9,073 bases of DNA from a bacterium. Its GTDB lineage: Bacteria; Patescibacteriota; Gracilibacteria; JAUYGZ01. Below the pieces are notes generated by a model, which worked only from the letters and a program-made list of their open reading frames with translations, did no database searches and was not told where the DNA came from. The stretch's first letter is position 1; every line of letters starts with the position of its first letter. The stretch spans positions 1 through 9,073 of the forward strand of contig JAUYKR010000049.1 in NCBI GenBank assembly GCA_030699855.1, given 5' to 3'. This document shows, piece by piece, positions 1 through 7,510 of the stretch. A program made the translations under genes and the position numbers.

Positions 1-1456
1 GTTCGAAGTTAATATCAAGACCCGTTATTCGATTTAGACGAGCAAAATCCTGAGTTGGCTGAACATCACCCCCCGCGGAAAGTGACTGAACATGGGCGGT
101 AAAATCCAAAAGTTCTCGAGGTATCTGGATCCTTGTGGCTCCGGAACCCTGGGCCGAGGATCCGGCACCTGACGCATCTGTCGACACCTGTCCGGAAGCG
201 GATCCGCTAGCGCTCTGGGAAGTCTGAGCAGATGCAGAACGACGATTGGCAAAAAAAGCGTCGATACGCGCCTGAAGCTCTGGCGAAGGTTCCGGCCTGG
301 AAGTACTCACGTTGCTATTTTGGGAAGAAGACCCACCTGAAGAACTGGTGGATTGAGAAGAGGTATTAGGAGGGGGGTAGAGATGGGCAAAGGTCGGGTC
401 TCTCTCCACGGGAGGAAGTGGTTCGGAAGTGCAGGAATTCCAATACGTATTACAGTTACTGTTGTTCACCACTCGTCGGCGGCCCAGGCCATCCCAAGCA
501 CAGACCTGATGAGCCTCTTGTGTGCACCAAAGGGGATCTCCACCGAAAGCAGGAGCCAGACTGGTACCTCCAAGGTATCCAGCTCTTCTCAAATGATCAT
601 CACATCGAGTGTTAAAGTCAATACACCACTGAGGTACCGGTCCGCTATAATTGGGAAATCCGCCAACCGGAGCATTGACGCCCAAACACTGGGGTCGATA
701 AGCCTCGCACCAGTCGCTGGAAGGACTTTGAGGCACAGTAGTAGGCGTTAGTGGCAAGAAAAGATAAGGATCAACATTGTTTCCTATATAACCAGGTGGA
801 GGAACGGTCGTCTGACGCTCATCGGGAACCCATCCGACAGTCCCGTGCTGGGTAAAGTATTCCTCAAAGAGAGGGTCTTCCGTAGGATGCGGAAGCGGTT
901 CGGAAGTACAGGTATCCCAATAATTATTGCAATAACTGCCGTGCGGGGTACGCGTTCGCTGACCTTCATACGCGTCGCAGATCGGCTCAGCATCGTTTTC
1001 GCACCAGTAGCCCATAGCTCCAGGGCCAATGGCTGTGCTTCCAGGAACAGGGAGATTCAAATTATAAGGCAGTCCAGCATTCGCCAGCGGTGTCAAGCAA
1101 CGATTATCAAAATCCCGACACCAAATCTGTAAAGAGCTGAGTCCGGAAGTGGGAGCTCCAGGGTACTGAGCGTTATAAGGAATATTAACCCCTCGACATT
1201 GTGGACTGTAAGCTTCGCACCAGTCTGCAGAGGGGTTTTGAGGAATGGCGCTGAAAACAGGTTCGAAGTGCTTCCAGGCGGTTGCACGGAAAGGAGAGGG
1301 AACAGAAGAGCTAGAACCAGTAGAGCCGGAACCGGCAAGATTCGCGGCCAGATAGTAGCCGCTCACGCCACCCATGCCGATGGTCAGTCCAAGCATCAGC
1401 ACCAGCATTGCGGCCGGACTGCGGAAGCACGATCTGAGAAGAGAAAAGAAAGACAT
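1..1456 (-). CDS. Cysteine-rich exported or membrane-anchored protein with two eight-Cys modules (partial, C-terminus beyond left edge)
   Basis: The frame is open from an ATG at 1456 to the left edge, giving 485 residues with no stop. Residues about 14-40 are hydrophobic (core AMLVLMLGLTIGMGG) after a short basic start, so this is a signal peptide or signal anchor; most of the protein should be extracytoplasmic. A Ser/Gly linker follows, then two homologous modules at residues 72-197 and 242-356, each with eight cysteines (80, 87, 113, 120, 152, 160, 176, 183 and 250, 257, 278, 285, 311, 319, 335, 342). Each ends in TSEPLP plus an acidic patch. Residues about 361-441 are a Ser/Thr/Gly/Gln-rich low-complexity linker (134..376); a new domain seems to begin near residue 443. 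The gene starts 12 bp after the stop of the giant secreted protein, in the same frame, with no Shine-Dalgarno, suggesting co-transcription and coupled translation. I recognise no family. An extracellular disulfide-rich surface role is inference. Confidence 0.85.
   Translation of the reverse strand, partial: MSFFSLLRSCFRSPAAMLVLMLGLTIGMGGVSGYYLAANLAGSGSTGSSSSVPSPFRATAWKHFEPVFSAIPQNPSADWCEAYSPQCRGVNIPYNAQYPGAPTSGLSSLQIWCRDFDNRCLTPLANAGLPYNLNLPVPGSTAIGPGAMGYWCENDAEPICDAYEGQRTRTPHGSYCNNYWDTCTSEPLPHPTEDPLFEEYFTQHGTVGWVPDERQTTVPPPGYIGNNVDPYLFLPLTPTTVPQSPSSDWCEAYRPQCLGVNAPVGGFPNYSGPVPQWCIDFNTRCDDHLRRAGYLGGTSLAPAFGGDPLWCTQEAHQVCAWDGLGRRRVVNNSNCNTYWNSCTSEPLPPVERDPTFAHLYPPPNTSSQSTSSSGGSSSQNSNVSTSRPEPSPELQARIDAFFANRRSASAQTSQSASGSASGQVSTDASGAGSSAQGSGATRIQIPRELLDFTAHVQSLSAGGDVQPTQDFARLNRITGLDINFE
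389..733 (-). repeat. Eight-cysteine module, copy 2
   Basis: Residues 242-356 of the same protein. It opens with PQSPSSDWCEAYRPQC and closes with CTSEPLPPVERDPTF. The spacing is C-x6-C, x20, C-x6-C, x25, C-x7-C, x15, C-x6-C. Every short loop matches copy 1 in length; only the connectors between loops 1-2 and 2-3 differ. Some identity survives in DNA, for example around the DWCEAY codons and the CTSEPLP codons. Confidence 0.85.
866..1243 (-). repeat. Eight-cysteine module, copy 1
   Basis: Residues 72-197 of the partial Cys-rich protein. It opens with PQNPSADWCEAYSPQC and closes with CTSEPLPHPTEDPLF. The spacing is C-x6-C, x25, C-x6-C, x31, C-x7-C, x15, C-x6-C, so the module is four short Cys loops, most of them preceded by an aromatic residue (WC, WC, WC, YC). 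Confidence 0.85.
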
Positions 1457-1468
1457 ACAAGAAAAGTA

Positions 1469-4400
1469 TTATTCCGACAAAAGAACGCTCTTCAGCTCAG
1501 AAAATTGAGCGTCAGAAATCTGATTGCCCAAGAGAGCCTTGAGCGCTTTATCGGCGTTTTTTGAACCAACAAGACTTAGCATCTTTTTGTAGAATCCGGG
1601 GAGAAATGAACTCAGCTTGCTGGCGTCAGGACAGTCATTTCCGGTCAGTTCAGAGATGCACGATCGCTTCGCAAATTCATCCTCGACCCACTGGAGTTCG
1701 TAATAGAGAAGGGCCCTATCTTCTTCGGTCGTCATGCTGTTGCGCCTATCCACCAGCTCCCTGCTGTAATCAAACAGATCCAGGCAGGACATCTTTGCCG
1801 GATCCAGTGGCGGACAGCTTGTTTCCAAAAATCCTTTGAAGGCATCGCGCATGCTCTCGATGTTACTGCGCTGCTCTGTGGAAAGACCTTCCTGGCCAAG
1901 CGATTCTTCCGCCATAGCCAGGCGGGATCTAGCCGCCAATCCGCAAGCAAGTTCGGGACGACCACAGAAAAGAGAAACATCCTCGGTAGTTTCCTCATTC
2001 ATTTGCGCCCGCATATTCTCCAGATGGGTATTCAGGGTTTCTTGACTCATATGCCCATCCGTCACCATTCGATTCCCCCAGCGCTCATAGCTGTCGATAT
2101 ATTCATTGCTCAGAACCTGGTTGCCACAAATGAGCACGCGGAAGCGGGCATCGGTCGGCATGTTTTTGAGTTGAGTCTGGAGTCGTTCTTGCTCACGCTC
2201 CTCAGTGGTTTGCGATCCTGTGCCTGGCACTGTCCCAGCTGGCACTGCAACGTCCGTGACCGTCTCATCTCCCCCGTCGGTTTCTTTCAAGTCTATCTTC
2301 GGCGGCAACAGGTGAGGATAATTCGCGAAAGGCCTGTCATCGGTAATCGTCGTTTGACCGCAACCAATAGTCTTCAAACGATCCTCAACCCACTGTATTT
2401 CATAGTGAATGAGAGATTCCTCCTCGCGCGAGGAAACCTCGTCTTTTTTAAGGATCAAAGTATCTCCGTACTGTTTCAAGTCGGAACAGGACAGATTCCT
2501 TTGTGGACAAAACTCGCTCAAATATCCATTCAGATAATTGAGGTTCGATTCAACCTTGGTCGTTTCGGAAGGATTTAAGCGCCCGGAATCCAACATTTCC
2601 TGATACATCGCGACTCGGGATCTAGCCCCAATGCCACAAGCAATGGCCGGGTTTTGACAAATGGGTGAGCTGGGATCGCTCTCATTCGCAAGCCGATCTC
2701 GGAGGGATTCAAGATGGCTTTGAATAGCCTTCTCCTTCTGAGGACCGGCCACCAAAGATCTTCTTAGATGCTGCTCGTAGGACTTCAGATAGGTTTCCAA
2801 AAATTTACCACCGCAGACCAAAACCCCAACCTTACCCTCGATCGGCATATCAACCTCCGTTTTGTCATCCTCCGTTGTATGAGTTGTGGGCTGGGACGTA
2901 TGAGGGTAGCGATCTTCTGTACTCAAAGCATTTTCCGGCGCGGTTCTGGTTCTTTCGCGCTCCATAGTCTGCACGGCTATATCTGCTTCGCAAGCGTTGA
3001 TGAAGGCCCTGAGCGCTGACGCCTGAGATTGCCATCGAGGCAATTCCTGATCAAGGCGAAGCGTTCTGCTCGTCGAACCGACGCCTGACTGTACGACATC
3101 TTCAGCGCCCTCAATATCAACCTCAAGCGCCTCAAGTTGGCTTCTCAGCTGGCCAATCGATTCACAATCCAGAGGGACAGTCCCACCGATTTGTGAAGGA
3201 GTTTGTGAACCGGAAGGAAGTTGGCTGCCGGGACAGTTCGCAAGCTGGGCTCTTAAACTTCGGGCTAGACTGACCTTGCGCTGAAGCTCTTGCCGTTCTT
3301 GCGGAGTGGTGGCGCTTCCGAGCAGTGTTTGAATTTCGGCATTGACCTGACTCAAAAGACTCGCGATGCCACCCTCACAGGGATCTTGACTAGTCGTAGA
3401 TCTCGAACCGGGGGGTGGAACAGTGCCGGTGCCGCCTGGTGTGGTTCCACCAGATGGAAGAGAAGTAGCGCCGGGAGGATTTGTAGTGGTACCGGTGATC
3501 GTGCCGGTTGTGGTCCCGGCAGGCTGGGTTCCTGGCGCGGCTCCATGTGGCTGCCCCTGTTGTGTTCCTCCAAGGAGTTCTGTATTTGGATCTGTGGAGG
3601 TAGTGCTTCCGCCGCCTGAACCACCGCCAGGGATACCACTGGGAACTCCTCCGGGATCCGGAAGGTCAGGTCTGGCAGGACCGTCGCCAGGCCCTGTCTG
3701 AGTCGTTCCATTTCCATCTCCACCACCACCTGCCGGCCGCCCTCCGCCGCCTCCTCCGCCAGGTGTTCCGCCACCTCCACCACCAGCTCCTGGATCGGGT
3801 CCTTGCGGAGCACCCTGACCTGGATCAGCTGGATCTGCACCGGTTTGTGGACCACCTAGGGGACCACCGGTACGGGGGCGCAGAGACCCATCGGGATTAG
3901 TGTCAGGATAAAAATAACAATGATTGGCTAATTCACTTCCATGCGAAGGAGTCTGGCAAGGATAATCCGCGCAGGCTTGTTTTTCCTCCATTAACTCTTG
4001 AAACCGCGCTTCCAGATCATTCATTTCATTTTCAAGGCGGCTATTATCCTTTCTTTTGTTTTTCTTCTGACGCTGGGATTGCTTTTCCAGTATCTCTTCA
4101 ATTTTTTGCTCAAGGGAATGCGACTCTTCTGAAAAGGGATCACCGATTTTAGCCTGCTGTTCCTGATAATGCTTAATTAATGCGTCCTCATCCCTCCTGG
4201 CTTGATTTGCTCCCGGCTTCTCTGCTTCCTGTCTTTCCGGATGAAGACGCCGTTCGGCTTCATGTCTAGCCTGGTCATCAAATCGCTCCTCGGCCCGTCT
4301 TAACTCCCGTTCGTGCTGACGAATACTCTCTTCAATATCACGAATGTTTTCATTGGCACCCTCATATCCCTCCAGGTTATTCGCAAATTCATTCCGAAAA

Positions 4401-7393
4401 TTCTGATATTGATCGACGCGCTGCTGAATGTTCGCCTGCTCCCGCAACGCCTGTTCGTGTTGTGAATTCAACTGGGGATTGTTCAGAAGGTTGGGATTTT
4501 GCTGCATCTGCCCTATCTGCTGACTGAGCTGGGCCAGTCGAAACTGATCCTGCTGATAGCCACTCTGCTCGTACTGTTGGAAGCTATTCCCACCCCCCTG
4601 CTGAGCCATGTTCCGCAAGCGGTTACGAAGCTGCTGCTTCTGCTGGCGGGCATTATTCAGACTCCTTCTTTCTTGCTCCAGTTCCTGCTCAAGCTCTTTC
4701 TTTAACTCTTCCAGCTTTTTTTTGCCGTCTTTGTCGTCATTCGCGGCATCTTTAATGCTTTGGAGGCGGACGTAGTCGCTGCAAAGAGCCTCCACCTGCT
4801 CCTCCAATTTCGGATACCAGGGTTCACAGACTTCCTCGCAGACTTTGAAAGGTTCCGCGGGCACAATAAGTTGAGGGCAGTCGTCTCTGCCAAAGGCGCA
4901 TGACAAATACTGATTAATTAAAGTTCCGATATCAGACATGATACCGTCAAGTTTTTCCATCTGCTTCTGAAACGTTTTCGAACTCAGAATCCGTCCGGGA
5001 GTCATGCCACCGGCCAAAGCCTGTTGCACGGCATCGCGAAGTTTTTGCATTTCCGGAACATATTTTTCGTTGTACATCTCCATCGCCCGTCCCGCGAATT
5101 GCAGGCACTCCGGGCAAGGCGCTTCTACCCAGGTTCTGGGCTCCGGAAAAATTTCCGGAATACCGAATGGCGCGCACAGGGGAGCCTCGAGGGTAGCGGC
5201 CTTATCCCGACACTGGGCATCCATCAGGCGAATCATGCGTGCCTCGAAGTTCATTTGTTCGGCAATGTCCCGCAGCTGTTCGCGGATCTGTTCGGCCAGC
5301 ACCACATTCGGCGGACTGGAGGTGGTGGCCAAGGCTAGAAACATTAAAAGTAGATTCTCCTGATCCCAAAGGGCATAGATTCTCCTCATGTCGATGAAGC
5401 AGGGCAGACAAGGGCTCTCATTGCAATTGGCACATCCTTCCTCAGCGGTCTGTTCTTCGGTCTGTTTGACCTCGGAAAAAGTCTGCTGAGAGGTGTTCAG
5501 ATAATTATTAAAAACCCGCAATCGGATTACCTCCTCGTCCTCAATGCGCGCGGCACCTTGATACTTATTTAAGTTTTCCACATCACTAAACGTCCGCTTC
5601 CACAGATCATTCATGTCTCCGGCGGGAGGTACACAAGCAGTGGGATAATCACCAGCCTGACAGTCGGCAAGCTCCTGAAACAGCGCCTGGCTTCTGTCAA
5701 AAAACGAAGCCACAAAACTCTGGCATTCTGGAGCCTGAGTAGGATCAACCCCCTTACACATCGCGACATATTGCAGACTGTCATCCCTCAGTTCCCTGAT
5801 CCTACCTCGAGTCTGGCTACAAGGATCATTTTCACAAATCTGGGGACCCTCAGGAGGGGGCTCAGAATGAAGCTCTCCAGTGGGCTCATTCCCGGGAATG
5901 CTGTACCCGCACTCAATCATTTGATCTTCTATTTCCTTCATCCGACCTGAATCACCACCATGATTCATCAGCCCGATATACTCATCGAGAATTTCCTCAA
6001 TGTTTTCATCATCACAAGGATCCTTTTCCCCTCCTCCTGGGAGATCATCATCGTCATCGTTGGAGTGGGAAACAACACTCCTGCCACCCGACGTAACACC
6101 AACCGAAACGGTGATCGTCACGTTAGCAGTTTCGCCGTTAATACTATTTGTAGCCCTGACAAGGGCGGCATAATTCCCAGCTCCATTGGGAGGAATCGTA
6201 AAACGAATCGTGTCATTCGCCGCCCCGCCTTGTGGACCAGGATTATTCACGCCTCCCAACAGCGCAGCTTCCACGGGGCCGGAGACAATGGTGATCTCAA
6301 TTACCTCACCGGGATTTCCATTGTTTGTCGCGCCGACAAAAACATCCGTAACCTGCTGGTTAGGACTAATGGGCAAGTTAAATGAACCTGCCTGCAGCGT
6401 CGCGTTAATCCCCGGCGGGGGATCGCTCACCACCACTGTCAAAACTTCATCCGTAAGGCCCTGAACAACCGGCGAGTTGTCGGTGGCGCGAAGGGTCACG
6501 GTTTGATCATCTACTTCGTCTATGGCAACTGTAATCCGATAGGTGGCGTCCACCGTGGCGGGAGAAACTTGTGGTAAAGGAGGGGCCGTGAAATCTCCCA
6601 CATTACCGGCATCGGTCTGTTCCGCAAGGGTGATCTCATCGCCATCGTCCGGATCGGAAACCGTAACCGTAAAATCAACATCTTGAGTCGCCAGCGAATT
6701 TCGGACCACGGTTTGGCTTGCTCCCGGAACCACGTCAAACGAAGGATTGGAATTATTAGCATTGAGAAGAAAACAATTCGCCTGCTCGGCACCATTGCTG
6801 GTATCGTTGTCAAATTCGTCATCGGTATCAATCAGCTCTCCCTGTCCGCGAAGGAAACAAAACGCTCCGGCTGGATCAACACCAAAAGCCGGAAAACCAT
6901 TCGCAGGAAAGCCGCAGGTAACGGTGAATTCGGTATCGTCCGGAAGCGGTGATACCGATGGGACACAGAGGGCGACATTCCCTGGATTTTCTTCACGCCA
7001 GTTGGAGCTATTACCGGCCCCCTCCATATTGGCGATGCCAAAAGCATCATAATTTTTAGTTGCCTCATGCAGGGGGTGCTCATTTTGAATAACAAGAATG
7101 CTAAAATTCTGATTAGGATCGGTAACATTAACGGAAAAATTCCAGGGAGCAGCAGCAGGAGCTATGGAGACGTTAGCCCCCGCGCTCATGGAAAACTGAG
7201 TGTCGACATCACACACCGTGGAGGGAGCGCCATTAATCGTCTGCGGACAGGCCGCAAACGCCTTTACCTGAGGGACAGCCTCCTCTTTTGAGAGCTGAAA
7301 CCCTGGAGGAAAAATAGCGCTCGCCAGCACACTCACGACAATCGTGATGGCAAAGCACTTTTGAAAGACAAAGAGAGCCTTTTTGTTTTTCAT
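1469..7393 (-). CDS. Giant secreted multidomain cysteine-rich protein (1974 aa): Ig-like domains, Cys-stapled helices, coiled coil, duplicated six-Cys module
   Basis: I chose the ATG at 7393 because it starts a classic signal peptide (MKNKKALFVF, then a hydrophobic core to about residue 28) and lies just inside a strong promoter. A longer frame opens at 7549 but would span the promoter. Numbering from 7393: residues about 49-210 Cys-containing, beta-rich; 228-324 and 328-431 two Ig/cadherin-like domains (SDPDDGD, then RATDNS and RATNSI before the last strands); an Asp run near 446; 460-871 helical with about 21 cysteines; 888-1138 Q/E/R/K-rich coiled coil; 1174-1338 Gly/Pro/Thr linker; 1339-1468 two Cys-closed hairpins; 1520-1678 and 1749-1912 duplicated six-Cys modules. 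There are about 47 cysteines after the signal. It ends in TAA, 12 bp before the next gene. I see no enzyme motif. A structural or adhesive surface protein with an oxidative folding requirement is inference. Confidence 0.9.
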   Translation of the reverse strand: MKNKKALFVFQKCFAITIVVSVLASAIFPPGFQLSKEEAVPQVKAFAACPQTINGAPSTVCDVDTQFSMSAGANVSIAPAAAPWNFSVNVTDPNQNFSILVIQNEHPLHEATKNYDAFGIANMEGAGNSSNWREENPGNVALCVPSVSPLPDDTEFTVTCGFPANGFPAFGVDPAGAFCFLRGQGELIDTDDEFDNDTSNGAEQANCFLLNANNSNPSFDVVPGASQTVVRNSLATQDVDFTVTVSDPDDGDEITLAEQTDAGNVGDFTAPPLPQVSPATVDATYRITVAIDEVDDQTVTLRATDNSPVVQGLTDEVLTVVVSDPPPGINATLQAGSFNLPISPNQQVTDVFVGATNNGNPGEVIEITIVSGPVEAALLGGVNNPGPQGGAANDTIRFTIPPNGAGNYAALVRATNSINGETANVTITVSVGVTSGGRSVVSHSNDDDDDLPGGGEKDPCDDENIEEILDEYIGLMNHGGDSGRMKEIEDQMIECGYSIPGNEPTGELHSEPPPEGPQICENDPCSQTRGRIRELRDDSLQYVAMCKGVDPTQAPECQSFVASFFDRSQALFQELADCQAGDYPTACVPPAGDMNDLWKRTFSDVENLNKYQGAARIEDEEVIRLRVFNNYLNTSQQTFSEVKQTEEQTAEEGCANCNESPCLPCFIDMRRIYALWDQENLLLMFLALATTSSPPNVVLAEQIREQLRDIAEQMNFEARMIRLMDAQCRDKAATLEAPLCAPFGIPEIFPEPRTWVEAPCPECLQFAGRAMEMYNEKYVPEMQKLRDAVQQALAGGMTPGRILSSKTFQKQMEKLDGIMSDIGTLINQYLSCAFGRDDCPQLIVPAEPFKVCEEVCEPWYPKLEEQVEALCSDYVRLQSIKDAANDDKDGKKKLEELKKELEQELEQERRSLNNARQQKQQLRNRLRNMAQQGGGNSFQQYEQSGYQQDQFRLAQLSQQIGQMQQNPNLLNNPQLNSQHEQALREQANIQQRVDQYQNFRNEFANNLEGYEGANENIRDIEESIRQHERELRRAEERFDDQARHEAERRLHPERQEAEKPGANQARRDEDALIKHYQEQQAKIGDPFSEESHSLEQKIEEILEKQSQRQKKNKRKDNSRLENEMNDLEARFQELMEEKQACADYPCQTPSHGSELANHCYFYPDTNPDGSLRPRTGGPLGGPQTGADPADPGQGAPQGPDPGAGGGGGGTPGGGGGGGRPAGGGGDGNGTTQTGPGDGPARPDLPDPGGVPSGIPGGGSGGGSTTSTDPNTELLGGTQQGQPHGAAPGTQPAGTTTGTITGTTTNPPGATSLPSGGTTPGGTGTVPPPGSRSTTSQDPCEGGIASLLSQVNAEIQTLLGSATTPQERQELQRKVSLARSLRAQLANCPGSQLPSGSQTPSQIGGTVPLDCESIGQLRSQLEALEVDIEGAEDVVQSGVGSTSRTLRLDQELPRWQSQASALRAFINACEADIAVQTMERERTRTAPENALSTEDRYPHTSQPTTHTTEDDKTEVDMPIEGKVGVLVCGGKFLETYLKSYEQHLRRSLVAGPQKEKAIQSHLESLRDRLANESDPSSPICQNPAIACGIGARSRVAMYQEMLDSGRLNPSETTKVESNLNYLNGYLSEFCPQRNLSCSDLKQYGDTLILKKDEVSSREEESLIHYEIQWVEDRLKTIGCGQTTITDDRPFANYPHLLPPKIDLKETDGGDETVTDVAVPAGTVPGTGSQTTEEREQERLQTQLKNMPTDARFRVLICGNQVLSNEYIDSYERWGNRMVTDGHMSQETLNTHLENMRAQMNEETTEDVSLFCGRPELACGLAARSRLAMAEESLGQEGLSTEQRSNIESMRDAFKGFLETSCPPLDPAKMSCLDLFDYSRELVDRRNSMTTEEDRALLYYELQWVEDEFAKRSCISELTGNDCPDASKLSSFLPGFYKKMLSLVGSKNADKALKALLGNQISDAQFSELKSVLLSE
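1658..2149 (-). repeat. Six-cysteine helical module, copy B
   Basis: Giant protein residues 1749-1912. The pattern is C-x53-C-x6-C-x42-C-x9-C-x41-C, nearly identical to copy A. Landmarks are VLICGN, ELACGLAARSRLAM and LYYELQWVEDEF. After it come one extra cysteine and a short helical tail to the stop. Confidence 0.85.
2360..2836 (-). repeat. Six-cysteine helical module, copy A
   Basis: Giant protein residues 1520-1678 from the 7393 start. The cysteine pattern is C-x51-C-x6-C-x42-C-x6-C-x41-C. Landmarks are VLVCGG, AIACGIGARSRVAM and IHYEIQWVEDRL. Predicted mostly helical. Paired with copy B downstream. Confidence 0.85.
3380..3874 (-). repeat. Gly/Pro/Thr-rich low-complexity linker in the giant protein
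   Basis: About 165 residues of Gly, Pro, Thr, Ser and Asp with two Gly runs (GAGGGGGGTP, GGGGGGGRP) and repeated PGG, GTT and TGT patterns. It separates the coiled coil from the C-terminal Cys-rich modules and should be disordered. The plus strand shows this as a CCN-rich tract around 3720-3800. Confidence 0.85.
3980..4732 (-). other. Long Q/E/R-rich coiled-coil segment in the giant protein
   Basis: About 250 residues dominated by Glu, Gln, Arg, Lys, Asn and Leu. It starts with Lys/Glu/Leu-rich KKLEELKKELEQELEQE and ends near LEARFQELMEEKQ. It contains essentially no cysteine, unlike the regions on either side. A Gln/Asn/Tyr-rich patch lies around 4500-4610. It is likely an extended helical stalk or oligomerisation segment. 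Confidence 0.7.
6101..6712 (-). other. Two tandem Ig/cadherin-like beta domains in the giant protein
   Basis: The first domain (6422..6712) has alternating hydrophobic strands and the acidic loop SDPDDGDE, typical of bacterial cadherin-like or PKD-like folds, and ends in VTLRATDNS then VLTVVVSDP. The second (6101..6412) ends in AALVRATNSI then ANVTITVSV. The shared RATxNS plus final-strand pattern argues that they are two copies of one fold. The fold assignment is by pattern only. Confidence 0.6.
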
Positions 7394-7417
7394 TTTATTT
7401 TGAGGTGCATTCAGAAC

Positions 7418-7446
7418 ATTATACCGGATTTCCCAACTGATCGCAA
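7418..7446 (-). promoter_or_regulatory. Sigma70-type promoter for the giant-protein operon
   Basis: On the minus strand, -35 TTGCGA (7441-7446) and a perfect -10 TATAAT (7418-7423) are separated by exactly 17 bp. Transcription should begin near 7411, leaving a leader of about 18 bases before the ATG at 7393. This supports that ATG over the one at 7549. Confidence 0.7.
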
Positions 7447-7480
7447 TGCTCAATGACGGTCGATTCACGAAAGTACGGCC

Positions 7481-7509
7481 TTGAACGACAGCAGCCAGTG
7501 TGATAAAGT
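7481..7509 (+). promoter_or_regulatory. Extended -10 promoter for the AbrB/PemK toxin-antitoxin operon
   Basis: -35 TTGAAC (7481-7486), a 17 bp spacer, and -10 TAAAGT (7504-7509) preceded by TGA, which makes a TGn extended -10. The start should be near 7516, about 32 bases before the antitoxin ATG. It is divergent from the minus-strand promoter at 7418-7446, with 34 bp between the two -35 boxes. Confidence 0.6.
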
Positions 7510-7510
7510 A

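Noticed and set aside
353..751. 132-codon plus-strand open frame
   Set aside because: It is antisense to the second eight-Cys module, whose conservation with the first module shows that the minus frame is the real one.
1369..1456. Type IV prepilin leader on the Cys-loop protein
   Set aside because: The segment before the hydrophobic stretch lacks the Gly-Phe/Met-x4-Glu processing pattern; an ordinary signal anchor fits better.
2003..2578. 191-codon plus-strand open frame
   Set aside because: It lies wholly antisense to the conserved six-Cys modules of the giant protein and has no domain pattern; it is a shadow of that coding sequence.
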